Shown: one piece after another, positions 11,735 to 24,927 of the stretch
Layout: each line of letters begins with the position of its first letter
Numbering within the stretch: the first letter of the stretch is position 1
Assembly: GCF_041146395.1 (NCBI RefSeq)
Contig: NC_091010.1
Span: forward strand, 46,148,001 to 46,212,000
DNA length: 64,000 bases
Source of the DNA: Eulemur rufifrons
Lineage: Eukaryota; Chordata; Mammalia; Primates; Lemuridae
Direction of reading: 5' to 3'
The notes under the pieces: model-generated
Seen by the model: only the letters and a program-made list of their open reading frames with translations
Database searches by the model: none
What the model was told of the DNA's origin: nothing
Made by a program: the position numbers and the translations under genes

Positions 11735-12475
11735 TAAAGGAAATACAATAAGATACCAGTATGTATGCACCCACCAGGACAGCTACAATAAAAAATAATA
11801 TCAATACCAAGTGTTGGTAAGGATATAGAAAAACTGGAACAATTATTGGGTGTGTAAATTAGAAAATTACTTTGGAATACTGTTGGGCAATAACTAAAAC
11901 CGTATGTATCCCTATGACATGGCAATTTCATTCCTAGACATTTATCCAACAGAAATGTGAACATGGGTTCACCAAAAAACAAAGTGTCTCTATACATTCT
12001 TGTTTGAAAGTCCTCTTTTTAATAGGCCCAAACTGGAAATAACCCAAATGTTCATCAATAATAGACAGAATAAATAAACTTGATATATTCAGAATACAAT
12101 ATAGCAATTATAATGAAAAAAACTATAGCTATATGGAACAATGTGCATGAATCTCACAAAAATGTGAAAGAAGCCAAACTTAAAAGTACATACTCTATGA
12201 TTCCATATATATAAAGTGCAAAAGCAGGCAAAATTTGTGGTTTTTAAAGTCAGAACAGTGCTTGTCTTCAAAGAGGAGATTAAGGTTAGTTAGTGGGAGT
12301 GGTCATGGAAGGATATTTTTAGGGCTAGTAATGATCTATTTCCTGAGCTGGGTGGTGGTTACACAGGTGTGTTCACCACAAAAAAGGCATCCAGCTATTC
12401 ACTAATGCTGTGCATACTTTTTTCTACATGTATGTTTTAATTCATTAAAATGTTATTAAAATAACTCAGAAAATT
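11735..12475 (+). mobile_element. Ancient L1M 3' end
   Basis: The C-terminal ORF2 region is decayed ('ccaagtgttggtaaggatat', 'gacatttatccaacagaaat'). It is followed by an L1M-type 3' UTR: 'ggtggtggttacacaggtgt' and a final 'catgtatgttttaattcatt'. It is probably the far part of the same L1M copy as 9845-11250. Much of the reverse transcriptase region is missing between them, so an internal deletion is likely. Confidence 0.75.
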
Positions 12476-12926
12476 TTTTTCATTTTTTACTTCCTGTGGT
12501 ACTTGAAGATTTCATGTGTATACTGTCTCTTACCATCATAGAGAGCTATCTAGGTTAAGAAAGGTCACTTCATTTACCTTATCTTTAAAATGATGGAATT
12601 AATCTTTAGATGACTTCAGAAATCCATCTCATTTCTAATATTTTATGATTCTATAAAATAGATGAAGGTTTAGTCACATTCTGCTTCTCATACTAAAATT
12701 ATTTTATTCCTTTAAACTATTCACTTTCTCCATTTGAGGACAGAATTAAATTACATGAATTGTCTAGAATATCAAAACCACTTTATGAGTCTGCTTTGTT
12801 TTCAAGAAAACCCCAACTCAGAGGTAGTTGTTGTTGCTTCTACTCTTTTTTAAAAATGATTAAATAGATTTTAATTCATGAAACAAATATTTGTTTAATA
12901 TAACATCCTCATGTGCCTTTTTAAAT

Positions 12927-12945
12927 GAAGGAAGGAAGGAAGGAA
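12927..12945. repeat. (GAAG)n microsatellite
   Basis: Four to five tandem GAAG units. Confidence 0.9.
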
Positions 12946-13084
12946 TACAGATAATAGGAGAGCACTTGAGATTCTGTGACTGACAAAGGCTTTGATAGTG
13001 TGGCTAACCCCAAATGGTTAACATAATCCCCTTAAATGACATGATCTTAAGACAGACAAAACAAAGCAAAGCAAAAAACAAAAA

Positions 13085-13195
13085 CCTAAAAACAAACAAA
13101 AGAGCCTGAATAGCCAAAGCAGTCTTAAGCAAAAGAACAAATCTGGAGACATCACATTACCAGACTTCAAACTATACTACAAAGCTTCTATTCTT
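13085..13195 (+). mobile_element. L1 ORF2 fragment
   Basis: 'aatagccaaagcagtcttaa', then 'gacatcacattaccagactt' and 'caaactatactacaaagctt', matches the same ORF2 stretch as 11430-11510. It is a separate short internal fragment with an A-rich upstream flank. Confidence 0.7.
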
Positions 13196-13324
13196 AAAAC
13201 CCTTTTCATATCTTACTTCTGGTATAGCATGTGGCAGGCCTCATTGAAACTATTTGCTTATTTCTCCATCTTCCTCAGTAGCTTGTATGTTCTCAAGGGT
13301 AGAAGTTCCCTTCCTCCCTCTCTC

Positions 13325-13430
13325 CTTCCTCCCCTTTCATTCACTCAACAAACATTTAGCAAGCACCTACTGTGTGTCAGACAATGTGCTAGTCATTAGG
13401 GGTATAATATTAAGAAAAAATGCATATGGT
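13325..13430 (-). repeat. L2 3'-end fragment, antisense
   Basis: 'tcattcactcaacaaacatt' then 'agcacctactgtgtgtcaga' and 'caatgtgctagtcattaggg' is the complement of the L2 terminal region. An adjacent C12 run lies near 13491-13502. Confidence 0.6.
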
Positions 13431-13799
13431 ATCTGTGTTCTTGCAGCCGATGGTATAATAGGAGTCGCACATACTACTCAAGTAATCATACCCCCCCCCC
13501 CAAAACCCTGCTATGCTACTAACAAAAACACAAAAGAAAGATCCATGGTTCTTTAGAATTTACCAATCCAAAAAGGTTTCACTTGGTTTTTGGATGTGTA
13601 TGAAGTGGGGAGAGGCAAAAAAGGCTCTCCTGGAGAAAATGCATGAGCTGAGCTTTCTGGGGAAAAAAAGGCACTACTATGATGATAGAAAGGAGAGAAG
13701 AGCACAAAGCCAGAGGGAATGTCATAAAAAAAGGCTGGGATGGAAATCTGGATAATTATTTGAGAAAAGGCTGGAGAACTAGGTAAGATGCCAATTATA

Positions 13800-13922
13800 A
13801 AGGTCCTTAAGTGTTTCCTTTTCCTTGAGCAAACCTAGCTCCTTCCTGTCATTCAGATTTCAGCTTAAGTAACACTTATGTAAGAGAGGCCTTCCCTGAC
13901 CTCCCAATTTAGTCACTGAAGT
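13800..13922 (+). repeat. L2 fragment, left part
   Basis: 'cattcagatttcagcttaag' and 'agaggccttccctgacctcc' are L2 landmarks that precede the terminal region found at 14390-14621. The element was split by the repeat in between. Confidence 0.6.
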
Positions 13923-13924
13923 TG

Positions 13925-14388
13925 AAGCCAGTTTCTCCTCCTTCTTTGCTGACAAAACCCCAATTTTATTTACTCTTCTCTGAGCAGACTGGTGCTTGCA
14001 GGGAGACAGGCTCCATCACCCAGGGCATGAATCCTAATTGATCTAAGTGGTTATAGTGGTCCATTGGCTAGAATTGGTCTAAGCATGGGCATGTGATACA
14101 ATTCTAGCCAATAAGACATCAGAGAAAACTACTTCTGAGAAAATTTGTCTCATTTCTGCAAAAAGAAAAGAGAAGATTTATACACACTCCTCCTTTTGCC
14201 TCTTCATTTTTGGACATAGTCATGAATGTGTGCAGTGCCAGACAGCTGCAGCCATTTTATGACTATGAGAGGGGAAAGATGGAAAGCACCTGGGTTCTTG
14301 ATGATGTCTCTGACCAGTAAATTAACCCAGCCAGAACCACCCTACTTTCAGACTCCTCATTATTTAAATTGCTCTTAATTAAATTCAG
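13925..14388. repeat. Unclassified ancient repeat inside L2
   Basis: The block has 'ctagccaataagacatcaga', 'cagctgcagccattttatga', 'gaaagcacctgggttcttga' and 'cccagccagaaccaccctac'. I associate these with an old interspersed family but cannot name it. It sits exactly where the L2 is interrupted. Confidence 0.45.
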
Positions 14389-14389
14389 C

Positions 14390-14621
14390 TGTTACTTGCA
14401 GCTGAAAGCATTCATTTTCAGTCATTTAACACATCATTGTAGTTTAATTCTCTACATAGTATCTATCATCATTTGATTTTCATGTATTTATTTACTCACT
14501 AATATGTATGCTCCATATAATACAAAAACCTTGTCTACTTTGTTCACCATGCATTCCAAGTCTTTAGAACAGTGCCAAGTCCCTAGCAAATGCTCAATAA
14601 ATATTTGGTGAATGAAAACAT
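14390..14621 (+). repeat. L2 3' end
   Basis: 'tgtatgctccatataataca', 'tctttagaacagtgccaagt' and 'caaatgctcaataaatattt' then 'ggtgaatga' give the L2 terminus in the plus orientation. Confidence 0.75.
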
Positions 14622-14804
14622 GAGAAAACTCTGAAGGATTTTAAGTGTCTGTATTATGTAGGGACAACAAAAGCTGACTATTTCTAATGTTTTGTTTACA
14701 TTCGTTTTAAAACACTGTATAAAATTTTAATTTAAAATAGCAACACTGAAAAGAGGGTAGAGAAAAAACTCAATAATGGGGTTTGTGGAAGTACCTTTGT
14801 GGCA

Positions 14805-15325
14805 GATTTAAAACATGGTATCAAATTCTTTGACATTCCTTCCATTGAAAGGTGGGGGGGGGGTCTATATCTCCTCCATTTAATCTGGATTCTGTGACTA
14901 CTTGGCCAAAAGAATATTCCAGGAATGACAATGTGCTAGTTTCTAGGACCAGGCTTCTTAATAAATTGGCAGTTTCCACTTCTTGTCTCTTGTAATGCTT
15001 GCTCTTAGTATCTAGCCATCATGCCATGAGAAAAACAAATATCCCAAAAAGAGACCCATGTGGAGAGGAAATGAGGCTCCTCATCTTCAGCCTCAGCAGG
15101 CATTCTGCTAGCAGCAACTTACCAGCCATGTGAGTCAACCATGTTGGAAGTGGATTCACCAGCTCCCAGGTTCAGCTGCCTAGCTGGATGATACTGCATG
15201 GGGCAGAGATGAGCCTTCCTTGCCAAGCATTGCACAAATTGAAAACTTATGAACTAAATAATTGTTTTATACCACTAGGTTTGGGAGAGTGGCTTGTTAT
15301 GCAGTAGTAAAAACCATAACAGCTT
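14805..15325 (+). mobile_element. Old MLT1-like LTR
   Basis: 'gattctgtgactacttggcc', 'aaaagaatattccaggaatg', 'catcatgccatgagaaaaac', 'gacccatgtggagaggaaat' and the terminal 'ccactaggtttgggagagtg' then 'gcttgttatgcagtagtaa' follow the course of an old MaLR LTR. It includes a G-run near 14861-14870. Confidence 0.65.
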
Positions 15326-15544
15326 TCAACAGAAAATGGCAGAAAGATGCTTAGAGAAGGACAGCTTAAATTTGGTTACAAAGGAGAAACAGTAATGGTA
15401 GTTATTAAGTAAGGTAGTTAAAGGACTGGGGAAATGAAAGGGTAGATGAGTTCCACATTTTATGTGGTAAAAGTTTATAGTTAAAACCTGTTTTAAGATT
15501 GTTGGGGCAGTGGTACCACCAAGGAATTATCTGCCCACTATTAT

Positions 15545-15940
15545 CACCACATGATAGTTAATTTTATGCGTTAACTTGGCTAGACCATGAACCTAGCTAT
15601 TCAATCAAACATTATTCTAGATGTTTCTGTGAAGGTGTTTTTTAGATGAGATTAACATTTAAATCAGTAGACCCTGAGTAAAGCAGATTAGATTACCCTC
15701 TATAATGTGGGTGAGCCTCATCTAATCAGTTGAAGGCCTCAACAGGAAAAAAAGACTGGCCTCCCTAGGTAAAGAGAGAATTCTGCCAGTAGACTGCCTT
15801 TGAACTCAGACTCAACTCTTCCCTGAGTAGTCCTGCCTGCCAACCTACCCTGTAGATTTGGAGTTGCCAACCTTACAATCACATGAGCCAATTCCTTAAA
15901 ATAAATCTCTGTCTCTCTATCTCTGTCAGTCTTTCTCTCC

Positions 15941-15994
<54 letters not shown>

Positions 15995-16034
15995 CCTATT
16001 GGTTCTGTTTCTCTGTAGAACACTAACTAATACA
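15545..16034 (+). repeat. LTR-like interspersed repeat (family unnamed)
   Basis: It begins 'tgatagttaattttatgcgt' with 'taacttggctagaccatgaa', passes 'gatgagattaacatttaaat' and 'gtgggtgagcctcatctaat', and ends 'ccctattggttctgtttctc' then 'tgtagaacactaactaatac'. It contains the internal (TC)n/(AC)n tract. A copy of the same family in the opposite orientation is at 24509-24919. I think it is an ERVL or MaLR LTR. Confidence 0.6.
15936..15990. repeat. (TC)n(AC)n compound microsatellite
   Basis: About ten TC units pass directly into about 17 AC units, inside the LTR-like repeat. Confidence 0.95.
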
Positions 16035-16325
16035 CACTGCTTCCTCTTTGCATAGGCTTTCTAGTTTTCAAATAATGTTCATGTATATTGTCTTATTGTA
16101 TGCCCACAGCCATGAAAAGTAAGCAGAATGAAAATTTCAAGGGTGCTGAATTTTGGAAAGAATAAAGAATTTTTCCAAAGACACAAGGCTAAGTAAGTGT
16201 AGAGCCTGGCTAGAACTCATAATCATCTGATTCCTGGCACGGATTATTTGTGCTATATCATCCTGCTTTCTATATTAACTTTGATACATTCTCATGAATA
16301 AAACCTCATGTATTCCTAAAACTCA

Positions 16326-17621
<1,296 letters not shown>

Positions 17622-17804
17622 AAAGTGAATTTTTAAGAAGCCTAAAACAAAAACAATCAAAAACTTCATCCAGCCTTTAATATAAGAGCTATATTGTATT
17701 TTCAAAATAATTTTTTAACAACACCTTAACTTATGAAATTTTTACCTTTCACTTTTCTCCAATACCACTGGGAATTTTTAAGGTTACTTGTTTGTTTTCT
17801 GGCT

Positions 17805-17990
17805 GTTCTCATTCGTTCATTCATTTATTCAATCAGGCAGGCCATAAACATTATTGTCTACTATACACCAGGCACAAAGAAATTGCAGTGAATGAGGCAG
17901 ATGCCGTCCCTGTCCTAATGGAGATTACATTCTAGTGGGGAACACAGAAAATGATATAATAAGTGTAATGGAAAGGAGCGGAGGAGGTAA
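17805..17990 (-). repeat. L2 3'-end fragment, antisense
   Basis: 'cattcgttcattcatttatt' (the TGAA tail reversed), 'ctactatacaccaggcacaa', 'gtccctgtcctaatggagat' and 'tacattctagtgggg' follow the antisense L2 terminus. Confidence 0.7.
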
Positions 17991-19290
17991 AGGAGGGGAA
18001 GATGAAGAAAAGGAAGAAAGCAAGATAAAGAACAGGACCTAATGAGAAGGAGGGGAATATTTTAGATAAGCATCATGACTTCTTCAACCTAATGGGCAAA
18101 GACACCTATGATTCAGAAATATTATAAAAGGTTTCAGTTTGAAAGCGGTAGGTTAAATGACAGAACACTGAACCTCAGGGGTTACAACTTCTTGGAAAGA
18201 GGGTGAAGAATTTACAAGAATTATATTTGACACCTACTAAATCTAATCTTATAGGAAAAGTGCTCACATACACGTGAGCAAGGCTTATTAACAAAACTCC
18301 CAACATTATGTGAATTTTAGTTCTATTTTAACTAAGAGTTTTAAAAAATAAACAGCCACCTCGTGTATGGGAAAAGGACTATAGTTTAAAATATTTTTTA
18401 ACTTAGCCTCCCCTGGTCAAAAGCAAAGGCACACATTTCAGCCCTAGAGAGTATGATTCTCTCCTCAAAATCAATGGGAAAGCAAGGCCATGCATTTCAA
18501 TAGTAGAGATGAAATTTAATTTGATTCACAATAGTCCATGCAGATTTTTTCCCAAGTTATTTTTGTATTAAGGCATGCTTGAAAAATTTCAACGCAGATT
18601 TAGGTTTAAGTTTCCCAGACTTAGTAAGTAATTGTTGCCATAATCAGTTCTTATGTCTTAATTTGGTCTGCTCCAGATGTTAACATCTACATTGTTTGTT
18701 TTTCATTCTCTACTCCTCTTCATTTCCTTGTAAAAAATATGTTTGTAAACGTTCTGATTTTTTTTTATATGAGGGGGTGGTGCAAGAGAGCAGGAAGAAG
18801 TAGGGTGAGCAAGAAATTTAGTGTCTCACCTGCTATTCCAATTTGACCAACTTGTCTGCTGGAATAACGCTGGGGAAGAACCAGTTTTCACCTTCACAGA
18901 AGCCATACTAGTCTTTCTATATTTGCAGGACAGTGCAGTCCTGAGGAACATGCATTCGGGGCTGCTAATGTGCTTCCCCCAAGGCAACGCACTGTATTGG
19001 TGGTCCTCTTTGAGTGGGAAATAAAAACTCTGTGGCAGTGTTGGCTGTACTATACCACAGATGAATTTACTCCCCTCCCCCCATATTTATTGAACGAGGG
19101 GAATGAGCTCCATCCTATAAACTAGCACAACTGAATAACAGGAAAAACTTGGCTTACACATCCAAGCTAATAAAGTAATGCACTGATAGAGTATATTAAT
19201 AAGAACCTGCATTTTAGACCCAGCTGGTGAGCAGCTGCATGGCAGCTGGGAGATTTGGGATTGTTCTCTAACAGATAAGGGAGACCTTGC
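17991..19290. other. Repeat-poor block, no gene recognised
   Basis: About 1.3 kb without a repeat I can name. A 67-codon plus-strand frame at 18821-19024 has no recognisable domain and no conserved start context, so I treat it as chance. A moderately GC-rich stretch lies at 18830-19040. Confidence 0.4.
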
Positions 19291-19297
19291 TCAAGGG

Positions 19298-19493
19298 CAG
19301 TGGCTCTCAAATTTTAGTATGCACAGGAATCAGCTAGAATGCTTGCTAAAAATGCAGATTCCATGGTCACAGTCCTAACAATTGTGAGGCAGAAGATCTG
19401 GGATAGGGACCACAAATCTTTTTAATAAGCAGCCTCAGGTGATTCTGATGCAGGTGGTAGAAGCCACATTTTGAGAAATACTGTTCCTCAAAG
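19298..19493 (+). mobile_element. MER5A-like hAT DNA transposon (MITE)
   Basis: It begins 'cagtggctctcaaattttag' with 'tatgcacaggaatcagctag' and ends 'attttgagaaatactg', giving the MER5A terminal inverted repeat (cagtggttctcaaa and its complement). The length of about 195 bp agrees with MER5A. It is non-autonomous and has no coding sequence. Confidence 0.88.
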
Positions 19494-19598
19494 CTACTAA
19501 TATCATCATTCCAGATCGTTAGCAGCTGAAAAAGATAAATAGGCTTTCAACCAATCTTTCCACTTGCTTTTTGACAGGCGAGTCCAGTCCACAGCTGG

Positions 19599-20330
19599 TA
19601 AAGAGGTTGGATAATGACCACAGATAGGTTTGATCCCTTGGGATAGAATACTTAAAGTGGTTTGGGGACCTCTGTTTCTCCCCCATCAATAAGGAGATTG
19701 GAAGGCAGCCACAGACTGGGCTCAAAATCCAGCTGGCACAAAACTTGGAAGACAGTTCTCAATAAGGTCTGGGTTCAATATCTAACTGTTAAAGAGCTTG
19801 GCTGTCTGCCTCGTGGTGTACAGTCAATCTCAAATTGATATAATGCTTTGATAACATATGAGCAGCATGGGTTAAGTCCAGAAACTGTAAAGAACTTAGA
19901 TAAAAGTCCTAAGACCTAAAGTTTGGTCCCCAAATGGCATGGAGTTTGGACGATGTTTGGGAATAAGTTTAATCCTCAAATGGTAAGAGGTTTGGATGTC
20001 AGGAATGAGGTCTGGGTTCAATCTCTTGTCATTAAAAAGCTTGGAAGACCAGCTTAGGGTCTGGTTTCAATCGTCAGATGGTAAAGAGTTCAAATGACAA
20101 CAATGGTTTCTAGGTTCAAGTGAAAGCTGACAAACAGCTTGAAATAAACTGCAAGATCTGGGTTTAATCTTGAAATGTTAAGAGTTTAGATAATTGTCAT
20201 GAGGAATGAGTTCAGCTTGGAGGATTCTAAAAATTTAGGTGAAGTAGCTAAGAATCTGCACCAGATGATTAGAGACAACTTGTGGTCGTGATCCATGTGG
20301 GAAAGGATTTAGATAGTGGCTACTCTTCTC
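19599..20330 (+). repeat. Degenerate ~49-bp tandem array (about 15 units)
   Basis: Units begin with variants of 'taaagagcttgga' at about 19599, 19653, 19690, 19737, 19790, 19841, 19888, 19939, 19984, 20033, 20082, 20131, 20179, 20228 and 20276. From 19939 on the spacing is 45-51 bp, mostly 48 or 49. The second half of each unit carries variants of 'ggtctgggttcaatc', followed by 'ctcaaatgg'. Units are strongly diverged from each other, so the array is old and not homogenised. No frame stays open across it. I do not recognise it as a named satellite. Confidence 0.8.
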
Positions 20331-21129
20331 AGATTAGGAGATAGAGAGGTGACCAGATACCATTGATCTAGTGCAACATATTAAGCTAATGTAGAAAGAA
20401 GCTTGAATTCCAGCCATGGGGTAAGAAAATGTATATACAAGTACTAGGTCATAAGCTAATTTGGCAAGAGAATATTATGTGACTTCTCCATATCCACAGC
20501 TATGGACAGGGATACAGGCAGCAAGCCTGGGAATGTGATTCCTGAAATAATGGAGCTCTTTTGCCAGAACTTTGCTGACAGAATGACTGTTTTATATGGC
20601 TAAGCTAGCAGATGTCTGAAAAGCACTGAAATCTATGATGTGTGTTCCTAAGTGAGATGACAGCTGGCACCACTGCATAAAATCTTGTTCTTACTTTTAC
20701 AGTTTCACTAATACTCTTTTTTCTGATTATTCTGATTTATCAACAAACAGCAGTTTCTGGAAACTTTTAAAAGCATTCTCAAATAGTCAAAAGCAGAGAG
20801 CTCTTCAAACACCTAACAATCCACGAGGATCTTAGAGAGACAAAAATGGAATGTTGATTCCTTGAGGAAGAAACAAAAACCAAGCCATAAATACCAACTA
20901 GTTTTCTTCCTGGAGATCTTTATTCTTTGACCTGACAATCCAAGGTGAATTTTAAAAAGATGGCCTCATTAAGGGACTGGTTTAGAGCACAGATACATCT
21001 GCCAAAGCCTTCTGCGCTTCTTGAATCTGAGCATGTTCTGAGGAATACCTTTTAAGGAATAACCATGCTTCAGACTTCTGGAACAAATTAGGGATATGTT
21101 TTAAGACATTGCTATTGAAGTGATATTGT
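20331..21129. other. No recognisable feature
   Basis: Unique-looking sequence after the tandem array, with no coding frame and no named repeat. Confidence 0.4.
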
Positions 21130-21320
21130 TATTAATATGTAAAATTTATTGAGCACTTCTAATATGTCAGGTACTGTACAAAACATCTTACATGTACTAG
21201 CTTATTCAATCCTATAATAACCCTATAAAGATCTATAAAGTAGGTCTTGTTATTATCCTCATTTTATTGATGAGGAAGCTGAGACACAGATGTTAAGCAA
21301 ATTACTTAATGTGGCAGAGG
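21130..21320 (-). repeat. MIR SINE
   Basis: The complement of MIR is clear: 'atttattgagcacttctaat', 'atgtcaggtactgtacaaaa', 'ctcattttattgatgaggaa' and 'gctgagacacagatgttaag'. Confidence 0.85.
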
Positions 21321-21339
21321 CACTGCTGGTCTTATCACA

Positions 21340-21560
21340 CTATTTTTGCCTAGGCACAAAAGAAGACTACATTTCCCAGCATCCTTTGCACTTAAGTTGT
21401 AATCATGTGATTAAATTCATCTAATGGGAAATGTGAGTAGAAGTGATATAAACCAATTTTGGGTCTAGGCCTTTAAAACATCTGGTACAATCCTCAGGTT
21501 TTTTATAACCCTGCCAACAGTAAGCTTAGAGACCAATGTTTCAGATGATATGACAAGATG
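21340..21560. repeat. Possible ancient DNA-transposon or LTR remnant
   Basis: 'agactacatttcccagcatc' and 'ctttgcacttaagttgtaat', followed by 'gtgattaaattcatctaatg', resembles an old interspersed family I cannot name. Confidence 0.3.
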
Positions 21561-22955
21561 GAGAAGGGATGCCTAACATGCCTCAATCAGATTTTAAGCA
21601 AGAAATAAATCTTAATTGTGTTAAGATATTTCACCAAATCTAAGATGCTGCTGATTATATATACTATTTTTTATATGTCACTATAAAGAAAAAAAATGTT
21701 GCCGAATAAACAATGACACCCTACTAATTGTAAAACACACCCTTATTTCAGAGATGCTGAATTGTGGACAAAGGATAAGGCTTAGCTTCCTCACTATCAG
21801 GACACAGGAAACAATTTCAAGAGGCTCTAACTAAAGATGCGGCAATATAAACTTCAGAAAGGGTAGTAGCAATTTATTAGGACACATGAAATATATTTAA
21901 TTCCATTAATCCAGAGTGGTACTTTCAAAACAAATTGGTCACCTCTGGATGATGATAGAGAACCAATTCATTATCTTTAAAAATGGTAAGGGAAAAGAAT
22001 CAATCATTTATCCTCTTTCCTATATTAACTGTTCCAGTGAGTAACCAGTATGAGTAGGTGCAGATTTTATAAAAGTATTATAACAGTTTAAAAGAAATGG
22101 TAGAATATCACCATTTTGTAACCTCCAATGAATTAATGCATCTGTACACTGAGCACCAATAACTGCTATCACCATAAAAAAAGAGGGGCAATGAGACATC
22201 ATGTCCCTCTTGATGAAAAAACTAAAAACCACCTGTAGATTTGCCCAGAGGTTGTCAAAGAGTAATCGAAGGACACGCAACCCTTTTAGGAGATCTGTGA
22301 GGGCCTTATATTTCCAGCTACATATCTATATGAGGCCAGATTTTCTTCATACACTTCAAATAAAACAACATAATGCAACAGATTGAATGTAAAAGCAGAT
22401 ATGATAATCCAGCTGTCTTCTATTAGGCCAGACTTTACAGAGATTTGCAAAAACTGTAAAATAATGTCATTCTTCTTACTATATATTTTTTTCATTTCAC
22501 ACAATATGGTTATTTATGATTTTAAAATATTATTTATGTTAGCCTGTAATGGGTTTATTATTGTTATTTTAGAATTAATCATTACATAGATATTTTTAAA
22601 TTTCTTAGTTTTTATTTCTAATTATGGAAAATAGTGATAAATATGACCCACATAAAAGTTTTTTGGGGGATCTTCAAAGATATAAAAGAGTATTCTTTCT
22701 CAAACCAAGATGTTTGAGAATTACTGGTCTTGCAAAAGAGATCAAACTTGTCTGATCAAGCTTCTGAATCCAGCTGTCAATTTTAAGGAAATACAGAGGA
22801 CACAGGAACACGTTAAGCCTGCAACATAAGTATGTAATCATAAAATTCAGACTACGGGAAACTCTACAGGTCAAATGTCCTGGATTCTTCCACAAACTGT
22901 AAGGAACAGAAAAGGATAGAAAGAAATCTTAAATTAAAAAACACTTCAAAAACAT
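21561..22955. other. No gene recognised
   Basis: About 1.4 kb of AT-rich sequence. Overlapping 60-86-codon frames occur on both strands near 22020-22590, without domains, and are consistent with chance. Decayed repeats are possible but not named. Confidence 0.4.
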
Positions 22956-22959
22956 GAAA

Positions 22960-23190
22960 TTTATAAAAAGAAAAATTGAATGAGACCAAACTATAGTGTC
23001 TAGGGATGCACGCTTAGATTACAAAAATATTAAAAAATCCAAGAAAGTGATTGCTGCAGTGATTACTTTGAAGGCAGGTTAATTGGGGTGCTGCAAGTTG
23101 AGGGGATTAAGGGTGATTTAAAAAGTTCTACTTCTTAACCTAAGTGGTGCTTATAAAGGTGTTTACCTTATAATAACTCATTAAGCCATA
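22960..23190 (+). mobile_element. Ancient L1 3'-end-like fragment
   Basis: 'gattactttgaaggcaggtt' followed by 'ggtgcttataaaggtgttta' and 'ccttataataactcattaag' follows an L1M 3' UTR pattern. It is strongly diverged. Confidence 0.5.
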
Positions 23191-23461
23191 AATATTCCTT
23201 CCCAGAGTCAATAAAATATGGCATGTTACCATGTCACTCAATCCTGCCAAGAATAGAAATGAGTTTAAAGCTTGTATGCTTAACCATTATAATATGCTTA
23301 TGGATATGTTACAATTTGAAGAGACTGCTCTTCAATCACATATTTAAAAGAAGATGAGATACTACCTGTATACCTCTCAAGTTCTTGTGTCTGTAACTCT
23401 GTAATCAAGCGTTTTCATACTTTTTCTTTGGAATTGTTAAATAAAATTCATGAGAGTCCAT

Positions 23462-23867
23462 TGTTTTAGACTGAGCTTCTGCGTTAGAACCCAACAAACC
23501 AAACCAGAATGGAGTCACCAATGCTAGGTGCCACATAAACTGAACTTAAAAACAGGTCAATTTTCCCAAGAAACGGAGATTCACAGCAACCAATCAAAAG
23601 GGGCCCAGTCAACCTGAGCCAGCATGATAAAAAAAAAGTCCTCTCTGCTTTTTTTCCCATACAAGGAAAGTAACTTTGAAATGGCCATATGCTTTTTGTT
23701 CTGTTTCTGCTTTCTTCAGCTCTTTCTACCTATAAAGTCCACCCCTCTGTTCAACTCAACAGAGCACCTTTCTATTTCATAGATGGGATGCTGTCTTGCT
23801 CATGAATCGATACTAAAAGCCAATTAGATCGTTAAAACTCGATTTGTTGAAGTTTTGTTCTTTTACA
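23462..23867 (+). mobile_element. Probable solo ERV LTR
   Basis: It starts TG ('tgttttagactgagcttctg') and ends CA ('gaagttttgttcttttaca'), about 406 bp. Inside are a TATA-like 'cctataaagtcc' and downstream 'ccaattagatcgttaaaact', the arrangement of an ERV LTR promoter and R region. No internal viral sequence flanks it, so it is a solo LTR. No clear target duplication was found. The family is not assigned. Confidence 0.65.
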
Positions 23868-24448
23868 GAATCTAAAACCACTTTTGAAAATGAACTGTTT
23901 CACATGTTTAATCAGTAACTTGAGTTATAAAGTGATCTCCTGCCTCCTTCAGTCCCTTGAAGTACCCCATGCATATCTCTAGCACAGATCCTGGAATGCT
24001 TTGTTGTCTTTACTCATTTACACATCTGCCTCCTTGCAGCAGACTGGCACAAAGAAGGTTCTCAGGAAACCAATTACATAATGAATTTAACAAACTTTAA
24101 AGTGAATTTTGACAAAAATTCACAGATTTACAAGCCAGATGGAAAGAAGCTCATGCACTTTATCATGTTCCTCCAACTCTCACTTAGAGCTTATTTATTC
24201 TATACTTCGTGCACTTTCCTTACAAACTTCTTGTCTGGTTTGTAAGCTCATTGTATATTAGAGCTAACAAATCACAAGTGGAGAGAGATGGCTATAGACT
24301 GTTAATTCAGTTTTGTGGTGTTCCTATTATGTGCAATACTGTTATATAGTGGAAGATAAAAATAGCCTTATAGTGAGAGAGGAGATAAACAGCTCAAAAT
24401 AATAATTTTTGAATTACTGAATAATAATACCAACATACCTAATATTAA

Positions 24449-24469
24449 AGAAGGAAGGAAGGAAGGAAA
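24449..24469. repeat. (GGAA)n microsatellite
   Basis: About five GGAA units on the plus strand. Confidence 0.92.
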
Positions 24470-24508
24470 CAATGCAATAGACACTGTACCAGAATTTTCA
24501 ATATAGTA

Positions 24509-24919
24509 TGTATCAGTCAGAGTTCAAACAGAAAACCAGAACCAGAAGGAGATATATACTAAGAGGTTTAATACAAGGCCTATGCAATTTGGTATCTGGC
24601 TAGCAAGTCTGAAATCTGTGAAACAGGCCAACAGTAAGGGCAAGCTGGAACTCACTGGCATGGATGAAAGCTGCTGACCATAAGAAGAATTTCTGTTTCT
24701 CTGGGGAAGTCTCAACCCTGCTTTGAAGGGCTTTCAACTGGTTGAATCAGGCCCACCCAGATTATGTAGGATAAATACTCTCCCATAAATAAAGCAAACT
24801 GATTATGAACTTTAATCATATCCACAAAATACCTTCATTGTAACACCTAGATTAGTGTAAGACTGAAAAGCTGGGGACTTTAGCCTAGCTAAGTTGACAA
24901 CATCAAAAATACCATCACA
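24509..24919 (-). repeat. LTR-like repeat, inverted copy of the 15545 family
   Basis: 'tgtatcagtcagagttcaaa', 'cagaaaaccagaaccagaag', 'caactggttgaatcaggccc', 'acccagattatgtaggataa' and 'ctaagttgacaacatcaaaa' form the reverse complement of the family at 15545-16034. The internal microsatellite is reduced here. Confidence 0.55.
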
Positions 24920-24927
24920 GTATAAAG

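Noticed and set aside
18821..19024. 67-codon frame in a GC-richer patch as an exon
   Set aside because: No recognisable protein, no convincing splice-site pair and no support beyond composition.
19599..20330. CRISPR-like or coding repeat array
   Set aside because: Units are directly adjacent, have no constant repeat with variable spacers, are highly diverged and contain stops. The organism is a primate.
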